Source of the DNA: Actinostola sp. cb2023
Lineage: Eukaryota > Cnidaria > Anthozoa > Actiniaria > Actinostolidae
Length of the DNA: 64,000 bases
NCBI GenBank assembly: GCA_033675265.1
Contig: JAUJYZ010001070.1
Span: 1 to 64,000, forward strand
Reading direction: 5' to 3'
Shown here: in pieces, positions 12,755 through 24,750 of the stretch
How the letters are laid out: each line of letters opens with the position of its first letter
How positions within the stretch are numbered: the stretch's first letter is position 1
Position numbers and translations under genes: made by a program
Notes under the pieces: model-generated
What the model was told of the DNA's origin: nothing
The model's database searches: none
What the model saw: the letters and a program-made list of their open reading frames with translations, nothing else

Positions 12755-14880
12755 TAAGCTACTTGTAGCCTCTTCTTACGGCGTTTTATCCGAGGATATT
12801 GGTTCCGAGCATATTGGGTTACCTGTGGTGGGGGTTAATTAACCGCGGGGGACTAAGGCGAGGGGGAGGAACGCCGAAAAGTAGAGGCTACGGACATCTT
12901 TGTAAAAATTTGAATTCCCCGTCAGCCCAGCAACGGGAAATGTGATTGGCTGAAAGGGAGTCATCTGTCAACGGGTTGTCATGTAAAGTACAGCGCTGGT
13001 TATTTTGAAGAGAAATACACAGATTTACTGAATGAATGCGCCAAAGAACACGGTATTGAAGATTTAAATCGATAACCGTTGGCGTTGAATCGGATGAATC
13101 CAACTATTAGTGATAAGCCCTTTGAACAGTATCATGGAAGAACAACTGAAGTCAAACGAATTCTCTCTAAATGTCGTCGCCCTCTCTCTGCTTCAAGAAG
13201 ATGTCTTGGAGAAGATAAATCATATTCTCCGTGGAGATGTAATTCGTCTTAAAATTTCCAAGGTGAATTTTGAATGGCGTCGAACCACAGGTAGCCCAAG
13301 CTGTGTATCAGTACATTATTATAAGAGAATGTATGTGGATAATGTCAATAAAATCAACAAAATAATAACATGAAAATGAAATCCTCTATAAAGTTCTGTG
13401 TATCTTCTTCAATTATTCCTTTATTGCCTGTGAAGATTTGAAGCGATTTAGACGAGAATTGAGCGAGTTATAGCCATTTTAATATTAGCCCTTCTCTGAC
13501 CCGTATAATAATTGGGAAGGTTGGCAACTTCGGCGATTCAAATTACCTAGTCGGCTCACTTCAGATGCAAATAAATCCTTCCATTTTCAATCTTTGAAAA
13601 TTCCGACGCCAGAACGTAATTCTACGATAATTTTTCTTTCTGTCTGCCTAATCTTACGGCTCCAATCCCCATATTCACCCGAAAATTTTACCTTTGTAAA
13701 GCGCCATTCACCTCCAAATTCTGGCGTGCAGAGGCTCGGATCCTTAAGGTGGACCACATTTCAAACATTCCAACGGCCGAACGCAAACGTGACCCCCGGC
13801 CGGGCCGTAGACAGAAGGAATTCACTGTTGTTTTTGATCATTTACTGCTATCCGGAGGTGGGAGAGTTCAGTTTGTGATGTCAAATCGCTTCTGTCTACG
13901 GCCCGGCCGGGGGTCACGTTTGCGTTCGGCCGTTGGAATGTTTGAAATGTGGTCCACCTTAAGGATCCGAGCCTCTGCACGCCAGAATTTGGAGGTGAAT
14001 GGCGCTTTACAAAGGTAAAATTTTTCGGGTGAATATGGGGATTGGAGCCGTAAGATTAGGCAGACAGAAAGAAAAATTATCGTAGAATTACGTTCTGGCG
14101 TCGGAATTTTCAAAGATTGAAAATGGAAGGATTTATTTGCATCTGAAGTGAGCCGACTAGGTAATTTGAATCGCCGAAGTTGCCAACCTTCCCAATTATT
14201 ATACGGGTCAGAGAAGGGCTAATTTTAAAATGGCTATAACTCGCTCAATTCTCGTCTAAATCGCTTCAAATCTTCACAGGCAATAAAGGAATAATTGAAG
14301 AAGATACACAGAACTTTATAGAGGATTTCATTTTCATGTTATTATTTTGTTGATTTTATTGACATTATCCACATACATTCTCTTATAATAATGTACTGAT
14401 ACACAGCTTGGGCTACCTGTGGTCGAACATAGTCAGATTCTGGATTTGATTTCCTGCCGACTTTTCCCTTGGCCGGTTTAGTAGGAGTTTCCTGCATGCT
14501 GATTTATCGAATTCGAAAATATTAAACTCTTACGGACTACATAATTTTGGCAATAGAATGACAACAGTAGAATAAACAACGTGAGAGCTTCGAGATATGG
14601 ACAGAGGATTACCGATGTAAATAAACACGTTTTCTCGCGAAAACATATCACATACATGTACGTCATCAAGAGGCGGAGCGATTATCGGCATTTTACAGGG
14701 TTATCAGATTTCATGCTTGATTCAAATTTTTACAAAGATGTCCGTAGCCTCTACTTTTCGGCGTTCCTCCCCCTCGCCTTAGTCCCCCGCGGTTAATTAA
14801 CCCCCACCACAGGTAACCCAATATCCTCGGAACCAATATCCTCGGATAAAACGCCGTAAGAAGAGGCTACAAGTAGCTTA
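12755..14880. mobile_element. 2.1-kb foldback element with 9-bp target duplication
   Basis: Terminal inverted repeats of about 200 bp start TAAGCTACTTGTAGCCTCTT at both ends. The flanks are GAAAAGTTG at 12746-12754 and at 14881-14889, a perfect 9-bp duplication of the kind made by Mutator-like elements (inference). No transposase was seen; another foldback (13286-14421) sits inside it. Confidence 0.85.
13286..14421. mobile_element. 1.1-kb foldback element, CACAGG ends, 7-bp duplication
   Basis: Starts CACAGGTAGCCCAAGCTGTG and ends with its complement. Arms of about 530 bp surround a ~70-bp loop near 13820-13890. Flanks GTCGAAC at 13279-13285 and 14422-14428. It has no coding frame and is nested in the 12755-14880 element. 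Confidence 0.87.
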
Positions 14881-14893
14881 GAAAAGTTGATGC

Positions 14894-14960
14894 CATTCTC
14901 GTCCCCAGGCCCTTCTCGATTTTTCGTTAGAAAGCAGAGAAGGGTCTGGGGACGAGAATG
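14894..14960. mobile_element. 67-bp hairpin element with 9-bp duplication
   Basis: CATTCTCGTCCCCAG and CTGGGGACGAGAATG form the stem; AGTTGATGC flanks both sides (14885-14893, 14961-14969). It lies directly beside the 12755-14880 element, its target overlapping that element's duplicated site. Confidence 0.78.
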
Positions 14961-15328
14961 AGTTGATGCCCTTGGGTCACTACAAATAGGCTGTTTTTCA
15001 TTTCATGCTTATGTTTTTGTCCAAATAAAGAACAATTACAGTCACCGCGGGGGAAGATGGAAATCTTTAATTAACGCGGTAAACAGACAGCTGTTCTCGC
15101 GGGATTGTTGCAACAGCACGCGCTTCGATTACACGGAATGCGTAGTTTAACTTTTGGAAATTTATTTCCATGAAACGGTTTTCTGAAATGATGATCATGG
15201 CTGAAAGGTAGAGGTCATGCCCCGAAAGTGGCGTGGACGGTGCACCCTTTTACCCCTTAGTATCAGTGCTCCGCGTTCTAAGGGTTCTAGCTGCTTCCAT
15301 CTTGCTCATATGATGATCTCTTACCACG

Positions 15329-15436
15329 CCCCTTCTCCCTTCTCCCTTCTCCCTTCTCCCTTCTCCCTTCTCCCTTCTCCCTTCTCCCTTCTCCCTTCTC
15401 CCTTCTCCCTTCTCCCTTCTCCCTTCTCCCTTCTCT
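15329..15436. repeat. TTCTCCC heptamer array
   Basis: About fifteen near-perfect TTCTCCC units. It is not a telomere motif. Confidence 0.9.
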
Positions 15437-16413
15437 CCCTAACTTAATTGTGGTCTGAATCCTTACTGCTTCATGGAGTGCACAGTCAGGGAACCCTCCC
15501 TTATAAATGCCCTGGATCTACAGGTGCCATCCACAGTGTGAAGAGATTAGAGTCGATGTAGAGATATGACGTACGCTGAGTTCATGTAGCAGTGACGTAG
15601 AGGTATGATTTATGGTCGTTGTAGAATGCACGCGCTTTGCCACAGGAACCCCATCTAAAAGACTTTTAAAATTGCGCATCCTGATTTTTGACAATGCACC
15701 TTTTCGTAGTTTCCCAGAATGCATCAGGATAGTGTGCGCGCATGCGAGGTCAGGGGAAAATATTTAGAATTGATCGTGTTGAGGAAAATATGACTACTGT
15801 AACGAATCAAGAACAGAAAAAAAATGTTTTCTTTGCTTGAGAATTTGCATTTATCTTTGTAATTCTTCTTACGCACTTTTAAAAGTCTAAGTTTTCTACT
15901 AGAATTTCTTCGTTCTTTCTTAATATTTTCGATCTATTTTGTACCCTGACCTCGTTTGCGTGCGCAGCCCCTGAAGCATTCTGGGAAACTACGAAGAGGA
16001 CCATTAGCCTTATACAGCCTCCGAAGAACCAGTTGGGCTCCCTGTGTACCAGCCACAAAGTATCAATGAGACTTACGAACCTCCACCAGTAAAACTTTTA
16101 GTTTATTTGCTCCATTAGATTAGAGTCAATTCTTATTTTGAATAGCTTAAAGTGCATTTATTATTACTTTCTTTCCTTGACATTGGTTTATTGTCTTTCA
16201 GCCTTGTTTGCTGTTATGGTAAGTCTAAATACGTGCTTCCTAAATGTTTACCAATCCATGGAGGCATCTAGACTCTGTTGACGCAAAATTGAAAAAGTCA
16301 GTAGGTCGTAGGCAGCCCATGCCAAGCGCAACACCAGTGGCGTAAATACAGTAAATGTATGAACTTTCTTGTTCAAAAAATAAAAAAATCATTTGCCTTT
16401 ATACGCCTCGTAC

Positions 16414-16565
16414 TTGTTCCTTGTGTTGTCCTTTACCTCTGTAGGAATTTCTAGGCCATTCCGCTTCAAATTGAGAAAGTTACGGCGGTTTAAAAATGTT
16501 TTTCCTAAAACCGCCAGAATGGCCTAGAAATTCCTACAAAGGCAAAGGACAACACAAGGAACAAA
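16414..16565. mobile_element. 152-bp hairpin repeat
   Basis: TTGTTCCTTGTGTTGTCCTT and its complement, with GGAATTTCTAGGCCATTCCG inside. A related half is at 63380-63480, preceded in both places by AGTGGCGTAAATACAGTAAA. Confidence 0.7.
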
Positions 16566-16726
16566 TAAGAGTATCCTGGATATGGAAAATATATCACTCG
16601 ATATTTTCCAGTAAAACACTGTCTAATAATAAATAAACGGTATCTTTAGCACAGTTTGATCTATCGATTCCGACAAACAGCCTTGGTACTCTTATATCAA
16701 AAGGAGCAGTACCCGCCACATCAACT

Positions 16727-16732
16727 TTTAAT
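16727..16732 (-). promoter_or_regulatory. Variant poly(A) signal ATTAAA of paralogue B
   Basis: ATTAAA on the minus strand about 25 nt past the B stop codon. It agrees with the D8C exon being terminal. This is a common hexamer variant, so the support is modest. Confidence 0.35.
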
Positions 16733-16756
16733 TTTACAATTACAGTATAACCGCGC

Positions 16757-19345
16757 TCACCCTAGATTTCCACAGTAGCGCATTGGACAGCCCGGAACAA
16801 CATCGCTCAACTTGTTGTAGACATAAAACTGTCCACAGTTACGAACTTTGATGTAACCATGCTCAGCGCAACAGTTGCCAGTATTGGACGTTGTCTTGGA
16901 TGAAAAGCAGACCTTTCTCTCAACGATTCCTTCCTGAACAAGAGGGGGATTCCCATGGAGCCATCCTGTCAGGTATGTGCCACATCGCTTGGTATATGTA
17001 CATTTATGGGCCATGGCATTGCCAGCCTCGCCAGTAAAGCGGTACCATATGTTCTGGCCTGACTCTAGGGTATAATCGCATTTACGGCCTCTGGGGTATG
17101 AGATGACGCGATCGGGTTCACTGAGAGATCTGTACTGCAGACATTCTTCAGTTTCCGGAAATAACAATGCGGAAAGTGTAAGTATGAGTTCTACATGTGA
17201 GTGAAGCAAGATCAATTGTTCGTGTGTCAGTCTGTCAATCAGTCTGTCAATCAGTCAATCAGTCTGTCAATCAGTTAATCAGTCTGTCAATCAATCAGTA
17301 TGTCAATCATCAGTCAATCAATCAATCAATCATCAGTCAATCAGTCTGTCAATCAGTCAGTCAGTCAATCAATCAGTCAGTCAGTCAGTCAGTCCATCAG
17401 TCCATCAGTCAATCAATCAGTCTGTCAATCAATCAATCAGTCTGTCAATCATCAGTCAATCAGTCTATCAATCATCAGTCAATCAGTCAATCAGTCTGTC
17501 ACAATCAATCAATCTGCCGGTAAATATGGAAGACTAACATGACCAACACGGGCTTAGAGTGTTTTAAACACTGTTGATATTTCATAACTTATATACTCGG
17601 GATACCTGTGGTAATCTTCTTATAGACCATTATGGTCAATGCCTTCCCGACACCACTCACACAGTCTGTCGATATCTTATCAATGGTGATAGATGCCTCG
17701 CTGCCTTTAGGGCCACTCCAACACTCGCCGTAAAACTCCACTCCAAAGTACTCGTATCCTTTGTCGATAGCTACCTTGGCGCAAGGTTTAACGACACTGT
17801 CGTTCAGGTTGATCCAGTCCAGGGCTCCGCCATTTGTACGATAGTTGACGATGAGCTCAGGTAGAAGCCTTGCGTCCTTGCTGTCACGATAGCAACCAAC
17901 GACACTGAACTTTTCTTCGACCGCAGTGATCTCTGTTGATCAATTTAGCAAAAGCTGCTTAGAACAGCTGTTGTGATTGGACAATACAAACAATAGAATT
18001 CATTGTTATATCCCCATAGTCAAACTCGTTTTCTCATTGGTCGAGAGCACGTCACGTGGCGGGCGGCAAATCTTAATATATAACTCCCGCTTGGGCAATA
18101 AGTTCACGTGATCGAATCGTGATCAGGTCAAAGTTGATGGAAAATACTTGTGGCGTCGTTGTTAACAACAATTTTTTCAGTGTTTGACTATAGGGATATA
18201 ACAAAACACTTAATGACTGTTCCCTCGAAAAAAAAAATTGTTTTCCTCGAATCTCAATGTTTCCGAGATTCTCGGGAAGCAAATTAACTGTTTCCCTCGG
18301 GACCAGTCATTAAGTGTTTATTATCTACTAATGTCTACTCGTTCTATTGTTTTGTTTCTATTGTTTTACTGTAATAGTATTGACCCAATTGATATATAAA
18401 TCTTCTAAGAGCTGCAGGCCTGCCCAAAGCTGTTTAAAACAAACTGAGACAAAACACTACACAAAATAAACAAAATAATGAAAACAATGATTATCCGAGC
18501 ACGCGCAGTTTTTTTCTACCTTATTTATGAATATTGTAAAAAATGGTGTAAATATAATGGAATAAAAAATCTAAATATACAGTTGAACCTCCGGTTGCGA
18601 CCACTCTCGTAAGCGACCACCTCTCCTAGGCGACCAGTTTTCCAAAACAGTAGTAGCGACCACAAAGCTTGACATTTTGGGTGGTCGCTTACGGGAGGTT
18701 CAACTGTATATATTTTGGTAATTCAAACATAATCTATTAAGAGGATATTTATTTGAACATCGCGTAATATCCGCGAAAAGCGCCAAAAATGAGCGCTTTT
18801 GAACAGTTTGACTTTCGATTTTCGCTTTGGATTAACACTCTAATTTTATTTTAACTAAGCACAAGCTATTAAAAACAAAGTAAATTGTCTGTTTAAAGCT
18901 GTTTTAGCGTTGTACAAAGCCATTTTCCTGCTTTTTGTTTCAAATTTGAGCTAATTCAGGGGAAAACATCAGCAATATAATAATAGTAAATATACAGATC
19001 TAGCTCATGTGGACAGTTTTCAAATCAAATTTTCACTTTGGATTAACACTCTAATTTCACTTTTACCGGTCAAAAACCATCCCAAATAACTTGAACTCTT
19101 TGCTAAAGCTGTTTTAGCCTTGTACAAAACGTATTCTCCATGCTATTGGTTTTTGGCGCTCAATACGCGCGTTCGTAAAAAATCTCCTCTTAACCTATAA
19201 AAATATAGAGTTCAAAGAAAAATAAAGCAAAGTACATAATGTGTGTAATATATTTATTTATTTATTGAGTAAGGCGCGGTCGATGACGTACAATACCTGA
19301 GACGGTGACAAAGAGGGCCAACCAAACAATCATCAAAGCTTTCAT
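16757..19345 (-). CDS. Paralogue B: secreted WSC-like + D8C protein
   Basis: Three minus-strand exons: 19297-19345 (signal peptide MKALMIVWLALFVTVS, donor G|GTATTG), 17606-17932 (WSC-like: VVGCYRD, LPELIVNYR, DWINLND, YFGVEFYGECWSG, CVSGVGKA, MVYKK; donor CAG|GTATCC) and 16757-17145 (whole D8C: ECLQYRSL, WYRFTGEAGNAM, GWLHG, VERKVCF, VRNCGQFYVY, MRYCGNLG, stop). The lengths give an open frame of about 254 residues, and both introns are phase 1. D8C sits in one exon here, unlike in A. The exon-3 acceptor is uncertain: a reader must use AAG|AATGT at 17145, because the position matching A and C reads CGG instead of CAG. Exon 3 could also open its own reading frame with a signal-like start (MILLHSHVELILTLSALLFP) at 17215. 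A tetranucleotide array fills intron 2, and another lies just upstream of the start. Confidence 0.78.
17222..17511. repeat. AGTC/AATC microsatellite in paralogue B intron 2
   Basis: AGTCAATC and AGTCTGTC units for about 290 bp, filling most of the short intron between the WSC-like and D8C exons. Confidence 0.88.
18004..18320. repeat. ~300-bp dispersed repeat, uninterrupted copy
   Basis: Contains GTTATATCCCCATAGTCAAAC, inverted GTTTGACTATAGGGATATAAC and a CATTAAGTGTTT end. It lies in intron 1 of paralogue B, and shows what the locus at 33388-35245 looked like before the foldback landed. Confidence 0.75.
18580..18706. mobile_element. 127-bp TA-flanked MITE
   Basis: CAGTTGAACCTCC ... GGAGGTTCAACTG with TA at each side; internal GCGACCAC units. 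Tc1/mariner type by its duplication. It lies in intron 1 of paralogue B. Confidence 0.83.
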
Positions 19346-19534
19346 TATTGTCAATGCCGTGTATGTCCTGTTCTAACCATGAAAGATAATAGAAGTAATT
19401 AGAATATACAATCAGAAAATATGGTACATAGGTAAACACAAGTACACCTGTGTTTGAAGGTAATGAGTTTTATATTAGTAGGAGGTAGCAATATTGTATC
19501 CATGTTTATCATCAATCCCATTCATTTATTCATC

Positions 19535-20580
19535 AATCGTTTGTTCGTTGTTTCATTCATTCATTCATCCATCCATCCATCCAATCGTTTCTTCATTCAT
19601 CTATCATTAAATCGTTTGTTCGTTTCTTCATCCACCCATCCAATCATTCATCCATCCATTCATCCATCTATCCATTCATCCATTCATCCATTCATCCATT
19701 CATCCATTCATCCATTCATCCATTCATCCATTCATCCATTCATCCATCTATCCAACCATCCAACCATCCATTCATCCATCCATCCATCCATTCATCCATT
19801 CATCCATTCATCCATTCATCCATTCATCCATTCATCCATTCATCCATTCATCCATTCATCCATTCATCCATTCATCCATTCATCCATTCATCCATTCATC
19901 CATTCATCCATTCATCCATTCATCCATTCATCCATTCATCCATTCATCCATTCATCCATTCATCCATTCATCCATTCATCCATTCATCCATTCATCCATT
20001 CATCCATTCATCCATTAATTCATCCATTCATTCATTTATCCATCCATTCATCCATTCATTCATTCATTCATTCATTCATTCATTCATTCATTCATTCATT
20101 CATTCATTCATTCATTCATTCATTCAATCCATATCATTCATTCATCCATTCATCCATTCATCCATTCATCCATTCATCCATTCATTCATCCATTCATCCA
20201 TTCATCCATTCATCCATTCATCCATTCATCCATTCATCCATTCATCCATTCATCCATTCATCCATTCATCCATTCATCCATTCATCCATTCATCCATTCA
20301 TCCATTCATCCATTCATCCATTCATCCATTCATCCATTCATCCATTCATCCATTCATCCATTCATCCATTCATCCATTCATCCATTCATCCATTCATCCA
20401 TTCATCCATTCATCCATTCATCCATTCATCCATTCATCCATTCATCCATTCATCCATTCATCCATTCATCCATTCATCCATTCATCCATTCATCCATTCA
20501 TCCATTCATCCATTCATCCATTCATTCACCCATCGATCCATCCATCCATTCATTCACCCATCCATTCATCCATTCACCAA
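19535..20580. repeat. TTCATCCA array upstream of paralogue B
   Basis: About 1 kb of TTCATCCA octamers with a pure TTCA stretch at 20055-20125. It begins about 190 bp before the B start codon. The ~400-codon frame across it is an artefact. Confidence 0.92.
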
Positions 20581-20649
20581 TACATGTATTCATCGTTTCC
20601 TTCTATCATCCTTTTCTCCTTCAGTTACACTTTCAATACCACTTGTGTA

Positions 20650-22600
20650 ATCATGTGAATAAAACAAGTTCGTCACAATTATTCATTATCCCTCGATTGT
20701 TCATCGTCGACACAAACATCGTCTTAAATCGAACTTATTGTTTATACAGTAAACAGCCAACAAAATATATTAACCGTAATTAAACGAACAAGAAGAAAAT
20801 AAACATACCTCTAATTGGAGAAAGTATCTCTTCAATTTGTACTCTGCTAGTTGAATGCTCAGTTGACTTGAATGAAGTGCAAGTTTTTATATTCAACAGC
20901 CTGACCTTGTATGGAACAATTGAATACAAGTGAACGGATGATAGCCTACGGAAAGACCAGCCCTAGTCCCGGAAACTGCGTGATGGCCAAGGGTAGCGAT
21001 TTCAAAAAAGGAATTATAGTCAACTAATTGCCACGTAATTGTAGAACTATCAGGATATGAGAGTTTCAGGAACAATGACGAGCGTCACCTTGAGTTTTAT
21101 TTTACAGGAAGCCACGATACAAAGAAAAGATATAACCATCTAAGTACTAATTCTATAACGTGCGGTGTCTCTTTTAAAAATCAGGGTTCTGTTAATTCTA
21201 ATTTTTACAATTTAATAATTGAATCGGCGCTGAAGAAATTAATATTTTCATTTCAAAAATACCCTAAATACATTCCCCTTTTCGAGGGCAATGAAGCAAA
21301 TCGCTATTTGAATAGCTATTGGTGCTAGAGGGCATTTAGCCTGCGAACTGAAGAGCTTTTCTGGCGCTCGCTAGAGGGCATTGGAACATTGAGTTCCCTA
21401 AATTAGAAATTAATACGACAAGTTTTTTGAAGGTTAACGACAAAAATAACTTCGCAAAGTTGTCTTAGTAAATAATAATATATTAATTCGTTGTTTCTTT
21501 TCTATATATGGTCGTTTATTCTGCTCCTATATTATCAAAGTATATGACTACTACAAAAATCCTTCATTTACTGACTAAAGGAATCAAATTAGCAGAGAGA
21601 AATACTAATTCGTAAAGGAAATCACGGTTGGCGCCGAGAGGATTTTGGTGTGTGACCCGCCTTCCCGCTCTCGGATGTGGCAATTGAAGCTTGATCACGG
21701 TGCCGTGGGAGAAGTCTACGCATCCCAATAGGCAAAGCCAGTGACATCATAGGCCATGTTTACTTGGTATGACGCTACCACAAACCGTCTGACTTCCTTA
21801 TGACTTCACTGACAATCCCTTGTAACACACAAGAAGTAAGGAATTTGAAAACACTAAAGAACAACCTCACCAAGGGGATTGCCGTTGAACAAGCTAAAAG
21901 TTTACATTATAAGCTTTAATATAAAGTGGATTTGGGTACCGGGAGTTTGAGGATTATGGGACAACTTTGTACTTTATCAGTTAATCAGTACACATGTGTA
22001 TAATAACGAGAAGTTCACATTCTCAAATACAATAAAATAAAACTAGCATCATATAAAATTATATATCAAAAAGCAAGTAAAGTCTGGTTGTAATTGATAT
22101 TTTTATGCGATTTAGTGGAAATTTAATATGATATTATCGATTAAATTCCTATATTTTCTTCTTCCAAATACTATCTTCACGTGACGATCTCTTTGCCATG
22201 GCTACACTCTCGTTTTTAATCATTTTTGAAGAGCTTTTAAAATTTAATTTACTCTTTGCCAACTGTTTTTGAGAGTTTTAACTTAGTATTATTGAATTCG
22301 TTGTTCATTTACATTGAAAGTCGTTAGTAAGTAGTTTACAGAGGATATTGATATGTTTGTTGTGTTGTCAAATAAAAACGTGTTTTTTTAACAAAACTGA
22401 ACTAAGTTCTTGTATCATCGATAGAAACAGAATATTACGTGGCGCTTGGAATACGATTTTTTATCGATTTTCTCGCGTGGTTGGCCGCGCACTCATGATC
22501 CCTCAGTGAATGTCAAGTTAGCTCTTAGACCAGAGGGGAGGGGAGAGGGGGGAGGGGTAGGTGGTTGAATCGAAAAGTGAATTAAAGAAATGAAAAGATG
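20650..22600. other. No gene recognised between B and C
   Basis: A/T-rich DNA with no supported exon. It may hold promoter sequence of B beyond the microsatellite. Confidence 0.5.
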
Positions 22601-22619
22601 ATCTTATACTTTACGTAAA

Positions 22620-23250
22620 TTCAAACTGGAAAATATTCGATGTAAAAAAAGAAAAAGAAAAAAGAAAACAAAATAGAAAGAAAACAGAGCAAAAACTAAA
22701 ATGAAAAGAAAAAATATTGAAAAGAAAAATAAATAATGAAACAGGAAAAAGAAAAAAAACACATTAAAAGAACAAAAAGAACAACTAAGAGAAAAAAGGT
22801 AAAGAAGAAAAAAGAAAAAAAAAAGTTGGTCCATCAAGGAATCGAACCCGGACCCGTCAGCTTCAAACGCATTGAGTTGTCGACGCGAGCCACGGGACCA
22901 TACTAATTTGCACAACAATAGACAGTCGATTCACAGGATACACTAGGTTATTTTGTCCTCCAAATCATTAAGCGTGCACGATAGCCTAGTGGTGCGGGGC
23001 AGTTATTTAGTGGGACTAGGATCCGACTGTTCCCTCCCTCTTTGATCACTAAGCTGATTGGTGTAATGCCCGGATAGCGCGGATGATGCAGAAATCTTCG
23101 TCCTATACGTAACATACGGTGACTCAGCATAATGTCTGGGAGTATGGTCCTTTTTTGGATAAATTACCGGCATTCCTTTGATTTTAACGTGAGGGTCGCG
23201 AGTTCGAGTCCCAGTCCGGACGTCTTTTTTTTTTTTTTGGCTACTCAGTC
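22620..23250. mobile_element. Composite tRNA-like repeat, copy 2
   Basis: A-rich start, minus-strand tRNA-like head at 22838-22905 (GGTCCCGTGGCTCGCGTCG ... GTCCGGGTTCGATTCC), the central block shared with copy 1 (GACTGTTCCCTCCCTCTTTG), then a plus-strand B box GCGAGTTCGAGTCCC and a T run. The two heads differ in tRNA-like sequence, so they may come from different tRNAs. Confidence 0.6.
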
Positions 23251-23329
23251 AATTTTTCTCCCTTTTTTCTTTCTTCTTAAATCTCTTTTACTCGACTGAA
23301 TATACTCCTAGTAAAATATTATCTACAAA

Positions 23330-23330
23330 A

Positions 23331-23362
<32 letters not shown>

Positions 23363-23455
23363 AAGAAAGAGAGAATGGAAGGAATGAAGGAAGGAAGGAA
23401 GGAAGGAAGGAAGGAAGGAAGGAAGGAAGGAAGAAATAAAGAAAGAAGGAGAGAA
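23330..23455. repeat. GAAA/GGAA microsatellite
   Basis: Purine-only run with GAAA then GGAA units; frames across it are artefacts. Confidence 0.85.
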
Positions 23456-24183
23456 ATGAAGAAAGGAGGGAAGGGAAAAAGAATAGAAGAAAAAAAAACA
23501 AAAAAAACATGGCGCATATAAACTGATTTTACTGTCGTTCGCTTTGCACTGTTCGAAGGCAACAATAACGTACCAAATGCCAAATATGGAATATCGTCAC
23601 CAAATAAGGAATGGGTCATGTCTTGAATTAAAAACAATTGGTGGCTACGCAATTAATTATATATATTAGCGGTAATAAAACAAACTGACTTTTGCTCATT
23701 GGATAAATATATCTTTAATTCAATTACTTACTAATTCTATTCAATAAATATTACTATAAATAAATTGAATAATTCTAGTCAGTTATTAACGTTAAAACCC
23801 AATGATAATTCTCGATCTCCAACTCTACAAAGACTTATTTTTTTTAAGTATAGAAATTGTGCTCGATGATTCAAAAAACCATAGTTTGGGATTCCTGTGT
23901 TACAGTCAGTTTTTACCACCAATTAATGAAGCCAAATATCTAGCTAGTCATTCCATCAATCGTTATAGAATTTGAGGAGTATGCGGTTCAATGTGGTCAG
24001 CAGTTTCAAACAATAATTCCTAAATCTCCACAGTAGGTGATCTACTTGGTTTTCCTTTGGAGAAGAAAGATAGAACAAGTTAGATATGACGTCATGGTTG
24101 CTATGGTTACTGATGACGTCATCGTAACCATGGTTATATATCGATAGCGTCTTTGTCTTTGTGTCAGAGTTTCCTCAAATTCC

Positions 24184-24189
24184 TTTATT
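24184..24189 (-). promoter_or_regulatory. Poly(A) signal AATAAA of paralogue C
   Basis: AATAAA on the minus strand 11 nt beyond the stop codon at 24200. It supports the gene ending inside the D8C exon. Confidence 0.5.
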
Positions 24190-24199
24190 TTGCTAGAAA

Positions 24200-24719
24200 T
24201 TATATTGACATACGCAACTTACCGTTGCCACAGTAACGCATTCGACAGCCAGGGACTGGTCCTAGTTTATAGACATAAAAAGACCCACAATTCCTCACTT
24301 TCATCTCCACGCCATCCAGGTCATTTTTGCCAAAGTAAGCTTTCCTAGTGACGATCCCTTCAGTAACATTGGGATATCGACCATTAAACCATCCGCCTCG
24401 CTTTGTTCGACATTTGTCGTGAGGTATGGGTTGGTCGGCCATTTCACTGCCTGCCAGACCGTTAAACCGATACCAAGCTGTGACTGTGTTACCGTTTACT
24501 CCATCAGGATCAGGTCCATCGCAGAGTAACGTCTCGGATGCTTCGGGTTTGTTTGTGTAAAGCGCTGAACGGTCTTGAGAATCGAGGGTGGTGTAGCCTT
24601 CACATTCTCGTTCTGGAAGGAAACAAATAGCGGTTGAAACGACTGATGGTCGACAATGGTGTTACTGGTCAGACACGGATCCAGAGATTTTTCAAAGGGG
24701 AAGGGGGGGGGGGGGGAAG

Positions 24720-24750
<31 letters not shown>

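Noticed and set aside
15329..15436. Internal telomere tract
   Set aside because: TTCTCCC is not a TTAGGG variant, and no subtelomeric context is seen.
16757..17215. Single-exon 152-residue D8C gene as the whole of B
   Set aside because: Possible, but the WSC-like exon 5' of it has matching phase and the same order as in A and C, so a three-exon gene fits better; kept as an alternative.
19454..20650. 398-codon open frame rich in Ile-His-Pro-Phe
   Set aside because: Direct translation of the TTCATCCA array; no domain, and the frame is kept open only by the repeat.
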